NCBI GenBank assembly: GCA_946800325.1
Contig: OX326956.1
Coordinates: 76,395,087-76,459,086, forward strand
Length of the DNA stretch: 64,000 bases
DNA from: Luzula sylvatica
Taxonomy: Eukaryota; Streptophyta; Magnoliopsida; Poales; Juncaceae
Direction of reading: 5' to 3'
In this document: positions 19,907 to 33,600 of the stretch, one piece after another
Layout: every line of letters begins with the position of its first letter
Position numbering within the stretch: position 1 is the first letter of the stretch
The notes under the pieces: model-generated
Databases searched by the model: none
What the model saw: the letters and a program-made list of their open reading frames with translations, nothing else
What the model was told of the DNA's origin: nothing
Translations under genes and position numbers: made by a program

Positions 19907-21934
19907 TGTTTGTACAATTTGATGAATAATTACGTAGTGAAAGATTCGATCCAAACCATCTCAAAAAGACGTTATTTAAACTCTTTAGGGCATTAAAAGA
20001 TTGTTTTGATTCCATAAACAAACTTTCTTAGTCTTTGTAAAATTTGATGAAAAATTATGTTGTGAAAGATACGATACAAATGATCTAAAAACACGTTATT
20101 TGAACTCCTCAAATCGTAAAAAGATTGCTATGAATCGAATTTTTTTTCCTTAGTGTTTGTACAATTTGGTGAATAACTACGTAGTGAAAGATTCGATTCA
20201 AACCATCTAAAAAAAGACGTCATTTGAACTCTTTAGAGCGTTAAAAGATTGTTTTGATTCGAAAAACAAACTTTCTTAGTCTTTGTAAAATTTGATGAAA
20301 AATTATGTTGTAAAAAGATACGATACAAATGATCTAAAAACAAGTTATTTGAACTCCTCAAAGCGTAAAAAGATTGCTATGAATCGAAAAGAAAACTTTC
20401 TTAGTGTTTTTACAATTTGGTGAAAAATTACGTAGTGAAAGATTCGATCCAAACCATCTAAAAAACACGTCATTTGAACTCCTCAGAACGTTAAAAGATT
20501 GTTTTGAATCGAAAAACAAACTTACTTAGTCTATGTAAAATTTGGTGAAAAGTTATGTAGCGAAAGATACGATACAAATGATCTAAAAATAAGTTATTTG
20601 AACTCCTCAAAGCGTAAAAAGATTTCTATGAATCGAAAAGAAAACTTTCTTAGTGTTTGTACAATTTGGTGAAAAATTACGTAGTGAAAGATTCGATCAA
20701 AACCATCTCAAAAACACGTTATTTGAACTCCTCAGAACGTTAAAAGATTGTTTAGAATCGAAAAACAAACTTTCTTAGTGTTTGTAAAATTTGGTGAAAA
20801 GTTATGTAGTAAAAGATACGATACAAATGATCTAAAAACAAGTTATTTGAACTCCTCAAAGCGAAAAATGATTTCTATGAATTGAAAAGAAAACTTTCTT
20901 AGTGTTTGTACAATTTGGTGAACAATTACGTAGTGAAAAATTCTATCAAAACCTTCTCAAAAACACGTTATTTGAACTCCTCAGAACGTTAAAACATTGT
21001 TTTGAATCGAAAAACAAACTTTCTTAGTGTTTGTAAAATTTGGTGAAAAGTTATGTAGTAAAAGATACGATACAAATGATCTAAAAACAAGTTATTAGAA
21101 CTCCTCAAATCGTAAAAAGATTGCTATGAATCGAAAAGAAAACTTTCTTAGTGTTTGTACAATTTGGTGAAAAGTTAAGTAGTGAAAGATTCGATCAAAA
21201 CCATCTCAAAAACACGTTATTTGAACTCCTCAGAATGTTAAAAGATTGTTTTGAATCGAAAAACAAACTTTCTTAGTGTTTGCAAAATTTGGTTAAAAGT
21301 TATGTAGTAAAAGATACGATACAAATGATCTAAAAACACGTTATTTGAACTCCAAAAAGCGTAAAAAGATTGCTATGAATCGAAAAGAAAAACTTTCTTA
21401 GTGTTTGTACAATTTGGTGAAAAGTTACGTAGTGAAAGATTCGATTCAAACCATGTCAAAAAGACGTTATTTGAACTCTTTAGAGCGTTAAAAGATTGTT
21501 TTGAATCGAAAAACAAACTTTTTTAGTGTTTGTAAAATTTCGTGAAAAGTTATGTAGTAAAAGATACGATACAAATAATCTAAAAACAAGTTATTTGAAC
21601 TCCTCAAAGCGTAAAAATAATGCTATGAATCAAAAAGGAAACTCTCTTACTGTTTTTACAGTTTGGTGAAAAGTCACGTTGTGAAATATTCGATGCAAAC
21701 AATCTAAAAAACACGTTATTTGAACTTCTCAGAATGTCAAAATATTGTTTTGAATCGAAAAACAAACTTTCTTAGTGTTTGTAAAATTTGGTGAAAAGTT
21801 ATGTAGTAATAGAAACGATACAAATGATCTAAAAACACGTTATTTGAACTCCTCAAAGCGTAAAAAATTGCTATGAATCGAAAAGAAAACTTTCTTCGTG
21901 TATGTACAATTTGGTGAAAATTTACGTAGTGAAA
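19821..21934 (+). repeat. diverged A/B dimeric edge of the satellite array
   Basis: Two monomer types alternate here. Type A begins GATACGATACAAATGATC, with a middle of CGTAAAAAGATTGCTATGAA and an end of TACGTAGTGAAA. Type B begins GATTCGATCCAAACCATC, with a middle of CGTTAAAAGATTGTTTTGAA and an end of TATGTAGTAAAA (TATGTTGTGAAA in the first B copies). B starts at 19943, 20190 and 20441; A starts at 20068, 20317 and 20566. The dimer is therefore about 249 bp. Copies differ from one another far more than those further right, as expected of an array edge that escapes homogenisation. Confidence 0.92.
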
Positions 21935-22051
21935 GATTCGATCCAAACCATCTCAAAAACAGGTTATTTCAAAGCGTTAAAATCTTGTTTTGAATCGAAA
22001 AACAAAGTTTCTTAGTGTTTGTGAAATTTGGTGAAAAGTTATGTAGTAAAA
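21935..22051 (+). repeat. truncated junction monomer between the A/B and C families
   Basis: This unit starts like B (GATTCGATCCAAACCATCTC) but lacks eight bases (GAACTCCT) after TTATTT. It continues as the C family (CAAAGCGTTAAAATCTTG), giving 117 bp instead of about 125. Immediately to its right every unit is type C. It marks the switch point between the two array domains. Confidence 0.9.
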
Positions 22052-22059
22052 GATACAAT

Positions 22060-25000
22060 ACAAATGATCTAAAAACACGTTATTTGAACTCCTCAAAGCG
22101 CTAAAATCTTGTTTTGAATCGAAAAACAAACTTTCTTAGTGTTTGTGAAATTCGGTGAAAAGTTTTGTAGTAAAATATACGATACAAATGATTTAAAAAC
22201 ACGTTATTTGAACTCCTCAAAGCGCTAAAATCTTATTTTGAATCGAAAAACAAACTTTCTTAGTGTTTGTGAAATTTGGTGAAAAGTTATGTAGTAAAAG
22301 ATACGGTACAAATTATCTAATAACACATTATTTGAAATCCTCAAAGCATTAAAATCTCGTTTTGAATCGACAAACAAACTTTCTTAGTGTTTGTTAAATT
22401 TGGCGAAAAGTTTTGTAGTACAAAATACGATACAAATGATCTCAAAACACGTTATTTGAACTCCTCAAAGCGTTAAAATCTTGTTTTGAATCGACAAACA
22501 AACTTTCTTACTGTTTGTGAAATTTGTTGAAAAGTTTTGTAGTAAAAGATACGATACAAATGATCTCAAAATACGTTATTTGAACTCCTCAAAGCGTCAA
22601 AATTTTGTTTTGAATCGAAAAACAAACTTTCTTAGTGTTTGTGAAATTTGGTGAAAAGTTATGTAGTAAAAGATACGATACAAATGATCTAAAAACACGT
22701 TATTTGAAATCCTCAAAGCGTTAAAATCTTGTTTTCAATCCAAAAACAAACTTTCTTAGTGTTTGCGAAATTTGGTGAAAAGTTATGTAGTAAAAGATAC
22801 GATACAAATGATCTCAAAACACGTTATTCGAACTCCTCAAAGCGTTAAAATCTTGTTTTGAATCGAAAAACAAACTTTCTTAGCGTTTGTGAAATTTGGT
22901 GAAAAGTTATGTAGTAAAAGATACGAAACAAATGATCTAAAAACACGTTATTTGAACTCCTCAAAGCGTTAAAATCTTGTTTTGAATCGAAACACAAACT
23001 TTCTTAGTGTTTGTGAAATTTGGTGAAAAGTTATGTAGTAAAAGATACGATACAAATGATCTCAAAACACGTTATTTGAACTCCTCAAAGCGTTAAAATC
23101 TTGTTTTGAATCGAAAAACAAACTTTCTTAGTGTTTGTGAAATTTGGTGAAAAGTTATGTAGTAAAAGATACGATACAAATGATCTAAAAACACGTTATT
23201 TGAACTCCTGAAAGAGTTAAAATCTTGTTTTGAATCGAAAAACAAAGTTTCTTAGTGTTTGTGAAATTTGGTGAAAAGTTATGTAGTAAAAGATACGATA
23301 CAAATGATCTCAAAACACGTTATTTGAACTCCTCAAAGCGTTAAAATCTTGTTTTGAATAGAAAAACAAACTTTCTTAGTGTTTGTGAAATTTGGTGAAA
23401 CGTTATGTAGTAAAAGATACGAAACAAATGATCTCAAAACACGTTATTTGAACTCCTCAAAGCGTTAAAATCTTGTTTCGAATCGAAAAACAAACTTTCT
23501 TATTGTTTGTGAAATTTGGTGAAAAGTTATGTAGTAAAAGATACGATCAAAATGATCTCAAAACACGTTATTTGAACTCCTCAAAGCGTTAAAATTTTGT
23601 TTTGAATCGAAAAACAAACTTTCTTAGTGTTTGTGAAATTTGGTGAAAAGTTATGTAGTAAAAGATACGATACAAATGATCTAAAAACACGTTATTTGAA
23701 CTCCTCAAAGCGTTAAAATCTTGTTTTCAATCGAAAAACAAACTTTCATAGTGTTTGTGAAATTTGGTGAAAAGTTATGTAGTAAAAGATACGATACAAA
23801 TGATCTCAAAACACGTTATTTGAACTCCTCAAAGCGTTAAAATCTTGTTTTGAATCGAAAAACAAACTTTCTTAGCGTTTGTGAAATTTGGTGAAAAGTT
23901 ATGTAGTAAAAGATACGATACAAATGATCTAAAAACACGTTATTTGAACTCCTCAAAGCGTTAAAATCTTGTTTTGAATCGAAAAACAAAGTTTCTTAGC
24001 GTTTGTTAAATTTGGTGAAAAGTTATGTAGTAAAAGATACGATACAAATGATCTCAAAACACGTTATTTGAACTCCTCAAAGCGCTAAAATCTTGTTTTG
24101 AGTCGAAAAACAAACTTTCTTAGTGTTTGTGAAATTTGGTGAAAAGTTATGTAGTAAAAGATACGATACAAATGATCTCAAAACACGTTATTTGAACTCC
24201 TCAAAACGTTAAAATCTTGTTTTGAATAGAAAAACAAACTTTCTTAGCGTTTGTGAAATTGGGTGAAAAGTTATGTAGTTAAAGATACGATACAAATGAT
24301 CTAAAAACAAGTTATTTGAACTCCTCAAAACGTTAAAATCTGGTTTTGAAACGAAAAACAAAGTTTCTTAGTGTTTGTGACATTTGGTGAAAAGTTATGT
24401 AGTAAAAGATACGATACAAATGATCTCAAAATACGTTATTTGAACTCCTCAAAGCGTTAAAATCTTGTTTTGAATCGAAAAACAAACTTTCTTAGTGTTT
24501 GTGAAATTTGGTGAAAAGTCATGTAGTAAAAGATACGATACAAATAATCTAAAAACACGTTATTTGAACTCCTCAAAGCGTTAAAATCTTGTTTTGAATC
24601 GAAAAACAAAGTTTCTTAGTGTTTGTGAAATTTGGTGAAAAGTTATGTAGTAAAAGATACGATACAAATGATCTAAAAACACGTTATTTGAACTCCTCAA
24701 AGCGCTGAAATCTTGTTTTGAATCGGAAAACAAACTTTCTTAGTTTTTGTGAAATTTGGTGAAAAGTTATGTAGTAAAAGATACGATACAAATGATCTCA
24801 AAACACGTTATTTGAAATCCTCAAAGCGTTAAAATCTTGTTTTGAATCGAAAAACAAACTTTCTTAGTGTTTGTGAAATTTGGTGAAAAGTTATGTAGTA
24901 AAAGATACGATACAAATGATCTCAAAACACGTTATTTGAACTCCTCAAATTGTTAAAATCTTGTTTTGAATCGAAAAACAAACTTTCTTATTGTTTGTGA

Positions 25001-28000
25001 AATTTGGTGAAACGTTATGTAGTAAAAGATACGATACAAATGATCTCAAAACACGTTATTTGAACTCCACAAAGCGTTAAAATCTTGTTTTGAATCGAAA
25101 AACAAACTTTCTTAGTGTTTGTGAAATTTGGTGAAAAGTTATGTAGTAAAAGATACGATACAAATGATCTAAAAACACGTTATTTGAACTCCTCAAAGCG
25201 TTAAAATCTTGTTTTGAATCGAAAAACAAACTTTCTTAGTGTTTGTGAAATTTGGTGAAAAGTTATGTAGTAAAAGATACGATACAAATGTTCTCAAAAC
25301 ACGTTATTTGAACTCCTCAAATTGTTAAAATCTTGTTTTGAATCGAAAAACAAACTTTCTTATTGTTTGTGAAATTTGGTGAAACGTTATGTAGTAAAAG
25401 ATATGATACAAATGATCTCAAAACACGTTATTTGAACTCCACAAAGCGTTAAAATCTTGTTTTGAATCGAAAAACAAACTTTCTTAGTGTTTGTGAAATT
25501 TGGTGAAAAGTTATGTAGTAAAAGATACGATACAAATGATCTAAAAACACGTTATTTGAACTCCTCAAAGCGTTAAAATCTTGTTTTGAATCGAAAAACA
25601 AACTTTCTTAGTGTTTGTGAAATTTGGTGAAAAGTTATGTAGTAAAAGATACGATACAAATGATCTCAAAACACGTTATTTGAACTCCTCAAAGCGCTAA
25701 AATCTTGTTTTGAATCGAAAAACAAAATTTCTTAGTGTGTGTGAAATTTGGTGAAACGTTATGTAGTAAAAGATACGATACAAATGATCTAAAAACACGT
25801 TATTTGAACTCCTCAAAGCGTTAAAATCTTGTTTTGAATCGAAAAACAAACTTTCTTAGTGTTTGTGAAATTTGGTGAAAAGTTATGTAGTAAAAAATAC
25901 GATACAAATGATCTCAAAACACGTTATTTGAACTCCTCAAAGCGTTAAAATCTTGTTTTGAATCGAAAAACAAACTTTCTTAGCGTTTGTGAAATTTGGT
26001 GAAAAGTCATGTAGTTAAAGATACGATACAAATGATCTAAAAACACGTTATTTGAACTCCTCAAAGCGTTAAAATCTTGTTTTGAATCGAAAAACAAACT
26101 TTCTTAGTGTTTGTGAAATTTGGTGTAAAGTTATGTAGTAAAAGATACGATACAAATGATCTCAAAACACGTTATTTGAACTCCTCAAAGCGTTAAAATC
26201 TTGTTTTGAATCGAAAAACAAACTTTCTTAGTGTTTGTGAAATTTGGTGAAAAGTTATGTAGTTAAAGATACGATACAAATGATCTCAAAACACGTAATT
26301 TGAACTCCACAAAGCGTTAAAATCTTGTTTTGAATCGAAAAACAAACTTTCTTAGTGTTTGTGAAATTTGGTGAAAAGTTATGTAGTAAAAGATACGATA
26401 CAAATGATCTAAAAACACGTTATTTGAACTCCTCAAAGCGCTAAAATCTTGTTTTGAATCGAAAAACAAACTTTCTTAGCGTTTGTGAAATTTGGTGAAA
26501 AGTTATGTAGTTAAAGATACGATACAAATGATCTAAAAACACGTTATTTGAACTCCTCAAAGCGTTAAAATCTTGTTTTGAATGGAAAAACAAACTTTCT
26601 TAGTGTTTGTGAAATTTGGTGAAAAGTTATGTAGTTAAAGATACGATACAAATGATCTCAAAACACGTTATTTGAACTCCTCAAAGCGTTAAAATCTTGT
26701 TTTGAATCGAAAAGCAAAATTTCTTAGCATTTGTGAATTTGGTGAAAAGTCATGTAGTTAAAGATACGATACAAATGATCTAAAAACACGTTATTTGAAC
26801 TCCTCAAAGCGTTAAAATCTTGTTTTGAATCGAAAAACAAACTTTCTTAGTGTTTGTGAAATTTGGTGTAAAGTTATGTAGTAAAAGATACGATACAAAT
26901 GATCTCAAAACGCGTTATTTGAACTCCTCAAAGCGTTAAAATCTTGTTTTGAATCGAAAAACAAACTTTCTTAGCGTTTGTGAAATTTGGTGAAAAGTTA
27001 TGTAGTTAAAGATACGATACAAATGATCTAAAAACACGTTATTTGAACTCCTCAAAGCGTTAAAATCTTGTTTTGAATCGAAAAACAAACTTTCTTAGTG
27101 TTTATGAAATTTGGTGAAAAGTTATGTAGTTAAAGATACGATACAAATGATCTAAAAACACGTTATTTGAACTCCTCAAAGTGCTAAAATCTTGTTTTGA
27201 GTCGAAAAACAAACTTTCTTAGTGTTTGTGAAATTTGGTGAAAAGTCATGTAGAAAAAGATACGATACAAATGATCTAAATACACGTTATTTGAACTCCT
27301 CAAAGCGTTAAAATCTTGTTTTGAATCGAAAAACAAACTTTCTTAGTGTTTATGAAATTTGGTGAAAAGTTATGTAGTAAAAGATACGATACAAATGATC
27401 TCAAAACACGTTATTTGAACTCCTCAAAGTGCTAAAATCTTGTTTTGAGTCGAAAAACAAACTTTCTTATTGTTTGTGAAATTTGGTGAAAAGGTATGTA
27501 GTAAAAGATACGATACAAATGATCTAAAAACACGTTATTTGAACTCCTCAAAGCGTTAAAATCTTGTTTTCAATCGAAAAACAAACTTTCTTAGTGTTTG
27601 TGAAATTTGGTGAAAAGTTATGTAGTTAAAGATACGATACAAATGATCTAAAAACACGTTGTTTGAACTCCTCAAAGCGTTAAAATCTTGTTTTGAATCG
27701 AAAAACAAACTTTCTTAGTGTTTGTGAAATTTGGTGAAAAGTTATGTAGTAAAAGATACGATACAAATGATCTGAAAACACGTTATTTGAACTCCTCAAA
27801 GCGTTAAAATCTTGTTTTGAATCGAAAAACAAACTTTCTTAGCGTTTGTGAAATTTGGTGAAAAGTTATGTAGTAAAAGATACGATACAAATGATCTAAA
27901 AACACGTTATTTGATCTCCTGAAAGCGTTAAAATCTTGTTTTGAATCGAAAAACAAAGTTTCTTAGTGTTTGTGAAATTTGGTGAAAAGTTATGTAGTAA

Positions 28001-30674
28001 AAGATACGATACAAAGATCTCAAAACACGTTATTTGAACTCCTCAAAGCGCTAAAATCTTGTTTTGAATCGAAAAACAAACTTTCTTAGGGTTTGTGAAA
28101 TTTGGTGAAAAGTTATGTAGTAAAAGATACGATACAAATGATCTAAAAACACGTTATTTGAACTCCTGAAAGCGCTAAAATCTTATTTTGAATCGAAAAA
28201 CAAACTTTCTTAGTGTTTGTGAAATTCGGTGAAAAGTTTTGTAGTAAAATATACGATACAAATGATTTAAAAACACGTTATTTGAACTCCTCAAAGCGCT
28301 AAAATCTTATTTTGAATCGAAAAACAAACTTTCTTAGTGTTTGTGAAATTTGGTGAAAAGTTATGTAGTAAAAGATACGGTACAAATTATCTAATAACAC
28401 ATTATTTGAAATCCTCAAAGCATTAAAATCTTGTTTTGAATCGACAAACAAACTTTCTTAGTGTTTGTTAAATTTGGCGAAAAGTTTTGTAGTACAAGAT
28501 ACGATACCAATGATCTCAAAACACGTTATTTGAACTCCTCAAAGCGTTAAAATCTTGTTTTGAATCGACAAACAAACTTTCTTACTGTTTGTTAAATTTG
28601 TTGAAAAGTTTTGTAGTAAAAAATACGATACAAATGATCTCAAAATACGTTATTTGAACTCCTCAAAGCGTCAAAATTTTGTTTTGAATCGAAAAACAAA
28701 CTTTCTTAGTGTTTGTGAAATTTGGTGAAAAGTTATGTAGTAAAAGATACGATACAAATGATCTAAAAACACGTTATTTGAAATCCTCAAAGCGTTAAAA
28801 TCTTGTTTTCAATCGAAAAACAAACTTTCTTAGTGTTTGCGAAATTTGGTGAAAAGTTATGTAGTAAAAGATACGATACAAATGATCTCAAAACACGTTA
28901 TTCGAACTCCTCAAAGCGTTAAAATCTTGTTTTGAATCGAAAAACAAACTTTCTTAGCGTTTGTGAAATTTGGTGAAAAGTTATGTAGTAAAAGATACGA
29001 TACAAATGATCTAAAAACACGTTATTTGAACTCCTCAAAGCGTTAAAATCTTGTTTTGAATCGAAACACAAACTTTCTTAGTGTTTGTGAAATTTGGTGA
29101 AAAGTTATGTAGTAAAAGATACGATACAAATGATCTCAAAACACGTTATTTGAACTCCTCAAAGCGTTAAAATCTTGTTTTGAATCGAAAAACAAACTTT
29201 CTTAGTGTTTGTGAAATTTGGTGAAAAGTTATGTAGTAAAAGATACGATACAAATGATCTAAAAACACGTTATTTGAACTCCTGAAAGAGTTAAAATCTT
29301 GTTTTGAATTGAAAAACAAAGTTTCTTAGTGTTTGTGAAATTTGGTGAAAAGTTATGTAGTAAAAGATACGATACAAATGATCTCAAAACACGTTATTTG
29401 AACTCCTCAAAGCGTTAAAATCTTGTTTTGAATAGAAAAACAAACTTTCTTAGTGTTTGTGAAATTTGGTGAAACGTTATGTAGTAAAAGATACGAAACA
29501 AATGATCTCAAAACACGTTATTTGAACTCCTCAAAGCGTTAAAATCTTGTTTTGAATCGAAAAACAAACTTTCTTATTGTTTGTGAAATTTGGTGAAAAG
29601 TTATGTAGTAAAAGATACGATAAAAATGATCTCAAAACACGTTATTTGAACTCCTCAAAGCGTTAAAATTTTGTTTTGAATCGAAAAACAAACTTTCTTA
29701 GTGTTTGTGAAATTTGGTGAAAAGTTATGTAGTAAAAGATACGATACAAATGATCTAAAAACACGTTATTTGAACTCCTCAAAGCGTTAAAATCTTGTTT
29801 TCAATCGAAAAACAAACTTTCATAGTGTTTGTGAAATTTGGTGAAAAGTTATGTAGTAAAAGATACGATACAAATGATCTCAAAACACGTTATTTGAACT
29901 CCTCAAAGCGTTAAAATTTTGTTTTGAATCGAAAAACAAACTTTCTTAGCGTTTGTGAAATTTGGTGAAAAGTTATGTAGTAAAAGATACGATACAAATG
30001 ATCTAAAAACACGTTATTTGAACTCCTCAAAGCGTTAAAATCTTGTTTTGAATCGAAAAACAAAGTTTCTTAGCGTTTGTTAAATTTGGTGAAAAGTTAT
30101 GTAGTAAAAGATACGATACAAATGATCTCAAAACACGTTATTTGAACTCCTCAAAGCGCTAAAATCTTGTTTTGATTCGAAAAACAAACTTTCTTAGTGT
30201 TTGTGAAATTTGGTGAAAAGTTATGTAGTAAAAGATACGATACAAATGATCTCAAAACACGTTATTTGAACTCCTCAAAACGTTAAAATCTTGTTTTGAA
30301 TCGAAAAACAAACTTTCTTAGCGTTTGTGAAATTTGGTGAAAAGTTATGTAGTTAAAGATACGATACAAATGATCTAAAAACAAGTTATTTGAACTCCTC
30401 AAAGCGTTAAAATCTTGTTTTGAATCCAAAAACAAACTTTCTTAGTGTTTGTGAAATTTGGTGAAAAGTTATGTAGTAAAAGATACGATACAAATGATCT
30501 AATAACACGTTATTTGAACTCCTCAAAGCGTTAAAATCTTGTTTTGAATCGAAAAACAAACTTTCTTAGTGTTTGTGAAATTTGGTGAAAAGTCATGTAG
30601 TAAAAGATACGATACAAATGATCTAAAAACACGTTATTTGAACTCCTCAAAGCGTTAAAATCTTGTTTTGAATC
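22060..30674 (+). repeat. 49-monomer higher-order duplication (offset 6074 bp)
   Basis: The segment at about 22060-24600 recurs at about 28134-30674. Shared rare tags lie exactly 6074 bp apart: GAAATTCGG (22151 and 28225), CCTGAAAGAG (23210 and 29284), ACTTTCATAG (23747 and 29821) and AGTCATG (24520 and 30594). 6074 equals 49 x 124 minus the two 1-bp deletions seen in between (near 26730 and 28015). The ends of the duplicated block are approximate. Confidence 0.85.
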
Positions 30675-33600
30675 GAAAAACAAACTTTCTTAGTGTTTGT
30701 GAAATTTGGTGAAAAGTTATGTAGTAAAAGATACGATACAAATGATCTCAAAACACGTTATTTGAACTCCTCAAAGCGTTAAAATCTTGTTTTCAATCGA
30801 AAAACAAACTTTCTTAGTGTTTGTGAAATTTGGTGAAAAGTTATGTAGTTAAAGATACGATACAAATGATCTAAAAACACGTTGTTTGAACTCCTCAAAG
30901 CGTTAAAATCTTGTTTTGAATCGAAAAACAAACTTTCTTAGCGTTTGTGAAATTTGGTGAAAAGTTATGTAGTAAAAGATACGATACAAATGATCTCAAA
31001 ACACGTTATTTGAACTCCTCAAAGCGTTAAAATCTTGTTTTCAATCGAAAAACAAACTTTCTTAGTGTTTGTGAAATTTGGTGAAAAGTTATGTAGTTAA
31101 AGATACGATACAAATGATCTAAAAACACGTTGTTTGAACTCCTCAAAGCGTTAAAATCTTGTTTTGAATCGAAAAACAAACTTTCTTAGCGTTTGTGAAA
31201 TTTGGTGAAAAGTTATGTAGTAAAATATACGATACAAATGATCTCAAAACACGTTATTTGAACTCCTCAAAGCGTTAAAATCTTGTTTTGAATCGAAAAA
31301 CAAACTTTCTTAGTGTTTGTGAAATTTGGTGAAAAGTTATGTAGTTAAAGATACGATACAAATGATCTAAAAACACGTTGTTTGAACTCCTCAAAGCGTT
31401 AAAATCTTGTTTTGAATCGAAAAACAAACTTTCTTAGCGTTTGTGAAATTTGGTGAAAAGTTATGTAGTAAAAGATACGATACAAATGATCTCAAAACAC
31501 GTTATTTGAACTCCTCAAAGCGTTAAAATCTTGTTTTGAATCGAAAAACAAAGTTTCTTAGTGTTTGTGAAATTTGGTGAAAAGTTATGTAGTAAAAAAT
31601 ACGATACAAATGATCTAAAAACACGTTATTTGAACTCCTCAAAGCGTTAAAATCTTGTTTTGAATCGAAAAACAAACTTTCTTAGCGTTTGTGAAATTTG
31701 GTGAAAAGTCATGTAGTTAAAGATACGATACGAATGATCTAAAAACACGTTATTTGAACTCCTCAAAGCGTTAAAATCTTGTTTTGAATCGAAAAACAAA
31801 CTTTCTTAGTGTTTGTGAAATTTGGTGTAAAGTTATGTAGTAAAAGATACGATACAAATGATCTCAAAACACGTTGTTTGAACTCCTCAAAGCATTAAAA
31901 TCTTGTTTTGAGTCGAAAAACAAACTTTCTTAGTGTTTGTGAAATTTGGTGAAAAGTTATGTAGTTAAAGATACGATACAAATGATCTCAAAACACGTTA
32001 TTTGAACTCCTCAAAACGTTAAAATCTTGTTTTGAATCGAAAAACAAACTTTCTTAGCGTTTGTGAAATTGGGTGAAAAGTTATGTAGTTAAATATACGA
32101 TACAAATGATCTCAAAACACGTTATTTGAACTCCTCAAAGCGTTAAAATCTTGTTTTGAATCGAAAAACAAACTTTCTTAGCGTTTGTGAAATTTGGTGA
32201 AAAGTTATGTAGTTAAAGATACGATACAAATGATCTAAAAACACGTTATTTGAACTCCTCAAAGCGTTAAAATCTTGTTTTGAATGGAAAAACAAACTTT
32301 CTTAGTGTTTGTGAAATTTGGTGAAAAGTTATGTAGTTAAAGATACGATACAAATGATCTCAAAACACGTTATTTGAACTCCTCAAAGCGTTAAAATCTT
32401 GTTTTGAATCGAAAAGCAAACTTTCTTAGCGTTTGTGAAATTTGGTGAAAAGTCATGTAGTTAAAGATACGATACAAATGATCTAAAAACACGTTATTTT
32501 AACTCCTCAAAGCGTTAAAATCTTGTTTTGAATCGAAAAACAAACTTTCTTAATGTTTGTGAAATTTGGTGAAAAGTTATGTAGTAAAAGATACGATACA
32601 AATGATCTAAAAACACGTTATTTGAACTCCTCAAAGCGTTAAAATCTTGTTTTGAATCGAAAAACAAACTTTCTTAGTGTTTGTGAAATTTGGTGAAAAG
32701 TTATGTAGTAAAAGATACGATACAAATGATCTAAAAACACGTTATTTGATCTCCCGAAAGCGTTAAAATCTTGTTTTGAATCGAAAAACAAACTTTCTTA
32801 GCGTTTGTGAAATTTGGTGAAAAGTTATGTAGTAAAAGATACGATACAAATGATCTCAAAACACGTTATTTGAACTCCTCAAAGCGTTAAAATCTTGTTT
32901 TGAATCGAAAAACAAAGTTTCTTAGTGTTTGTGAAATTTGGTGAAAAGTTATGTGGTAAAAGATACGATACAAATGATCTAAAAACACGTTATTTGAACT
33001 CCTCAAAGCGTTAAAATCTTGTTTTGAATCGAAAAACAAACTTTCTTAATGTTTGTGAAATTTGGTGAAAAGTTATGTAGTAAAAGATACGATACAAATG
33101 ATCTCAAAACACGTTATTTGAACTCCTCAAAGCGCTAAAATCTTGTTTTGAGTCGAAAAACAAACTTTCTTAGTGTTTGTGAAATTTGGTGAAAAGTTAT
33201 GTAGTAAAAGATACGATACAAATGATCTCAAAACACGTTATTTGAACTCCTCAAAACGTTAAAATCTTGTTTTGAATCGAAAAACAAACTTTCTTAGCGT
33301 TTGTGAAATTGGGTGAAAAGTTATGTAGTTAAAGATACGATACAAATGATCTAAAAACACGTTATTTGAACTCCTCAAAGCGTTAAAATCTTGTTTTGAA
33401 TCGAAAAACAAAGTTTCTTATTGTTTGTGAAATTTGGTGAAAAGTTATGTAGTAAAAGATACGATACAAATGATCTAAAAACACGTTATTTGAACTCCTC
33501 AAAGCGTTAAAATCTTGTTTTGAATCGACAAACAAAGTTTCTTAGTATTTGTGAAATTTGGTGAAAAGTTATGTAGTAAAAGATACGGTACAAATGATCT

